A DNA stretch of 60,108 bases from Chlorobiaceae bacterium (GTDB taxonomy: Bacteria; Bacteroidota; Chlorobiia; Chlorobiales; Chlorobiaceae). Positions within the stretch are counted from its first letter, which is position 1. Every line of letters starts with the position of its first letter. The stretch is from contig JAAXVR010000016.1 in NCBI GenBank assembly GCA_013335405.1, positions 1 to 60,108 on the forward strand. Reading direction: 5' to 3'. Shown here one piece after another: positions 60,065-60,108 of this stretch. The notes under the pieces were generated by a model that was given only the letters and a program-made list of their open reading frames with translations, was not told the DNA's origin and made no database searches. The position numbers and the translations under genes were made by a program.

Positions 60065-60108
60065 ATGCCGAGAGGAGCGAGGCTGGATGCCCCGGGAGCG
60101 TTGCATCA
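60065..60108 (+). mobile_element. Y1 (IS200-like/RAYT) transposase, N-terminal fragment
   Basis: The first 14 codons, MPRGARLDAPGALH, match the usual start (MPRxARLDAPGxLHH) of the REP-associated or IS200-like transposase family (formerly DUF1568). AAAGGAG lies 7 nt before the ATG. The rest is beyond the window, so whether the gene is complete, and which family it belongs to, cannot be seen. Confidence 0.75.

Overview
The window looks like a chromosomal segment of a green sulfur bacterium (Chlorobiaceae: Chlorobium, Chlorobaculum or Prosthecochloris). The main pointers are a (bacterio)chlorophyll synthase of the BchG/ChlG type between rpmB and trpD, a large subunit of carbamoyl-phosphate synthase encoded as a separate C-terminal half, a phosphofructokinase with pyrophosphate-type signature residues, and proteobacteria-like envelope systems (ExbB/ExbD/TonB, TolC/MacA/MacB, TatA). 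This is inferred from protein content only; no rRNA or tRNA gene was found.

Layout. 1-1126: tail of gcvPA and dapA. 1.6-10.2 kb: a signalling island with a four-PAS histidine kinase, a divergent 1399-residue PAS/GAF hybrid kinase, a stand-alone receiver and a convergent protein joining a phage-CI-type HTH to a PAS domain; an AT-rich 1-kb gap between the kinases holds two copies of a twin-hairpin terminator module. 10.3-33.2 kb: mostly housekeeping genes (recN, tatA, psd, tilS, rnhA, rpmB, bchG, trpD, an M24 peptidase, cutA, a delta'-like clamp-loader gene, ilvE, PPi-type pfk, a LolC/FtsX-like permease, ispF, pyrD, glgP, a metallophosphoesterase, two ferritin-like genes, a SLOG-fold protein, carB C-terminal half). 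33.5-38.2 kb: ribBA, glyA, dnaG. 38.5-41.1 kb: exbB-exbD-exbD-tonB. 41.1-48.2 kb: a small membrane protein, argD, another small membrane protein, ndh, a DUF985 cupin, purE, hemN, and a Gfo/Idh/MocA oxidoreductase. 48.4-52.6 kb: a membrane-bound hybrid kinase with two periplasmic sensor regions. 52.7-59.6 kb: an ABC-F ATPase, a small membrane protein and a tolC-macA-macB operon. The window closes on the first 14 codons of an IS200/RAYT-type Y1 transposase behind two strong hairpins.

How the genes fit together. Amino-acid genes (dapA, trpD, ilvE, argD, glyA), nucleotide genes (pyrD, carB, purE), cofactor and pigment genes (ribBA, hemN, bchG, ispF) and polyglucose/glycolysis genes (glgP, PPi-pfk) suit an autotroph that stores glycogen. 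Iron and redox stress are represented by the tandem ferritin-like genes and the TonB motor, which probably energises outer-membrane receptors encoded elsewhere.

No complete new multi-gene defence or mobile system is visible. The least explained items are RNA-level and domain-level: the duplicated twin-hairpin locus (4111-4328), possible structured leaders of carB (33302-33403) and of the 48.4-kb kinase (48224-48417), a primase that has lost three of four zinc ligands, a CI-type HTH-PAS fusion, and a MacA-like adaptor with almost no coiled-coil hairpin beside a TolC gene.
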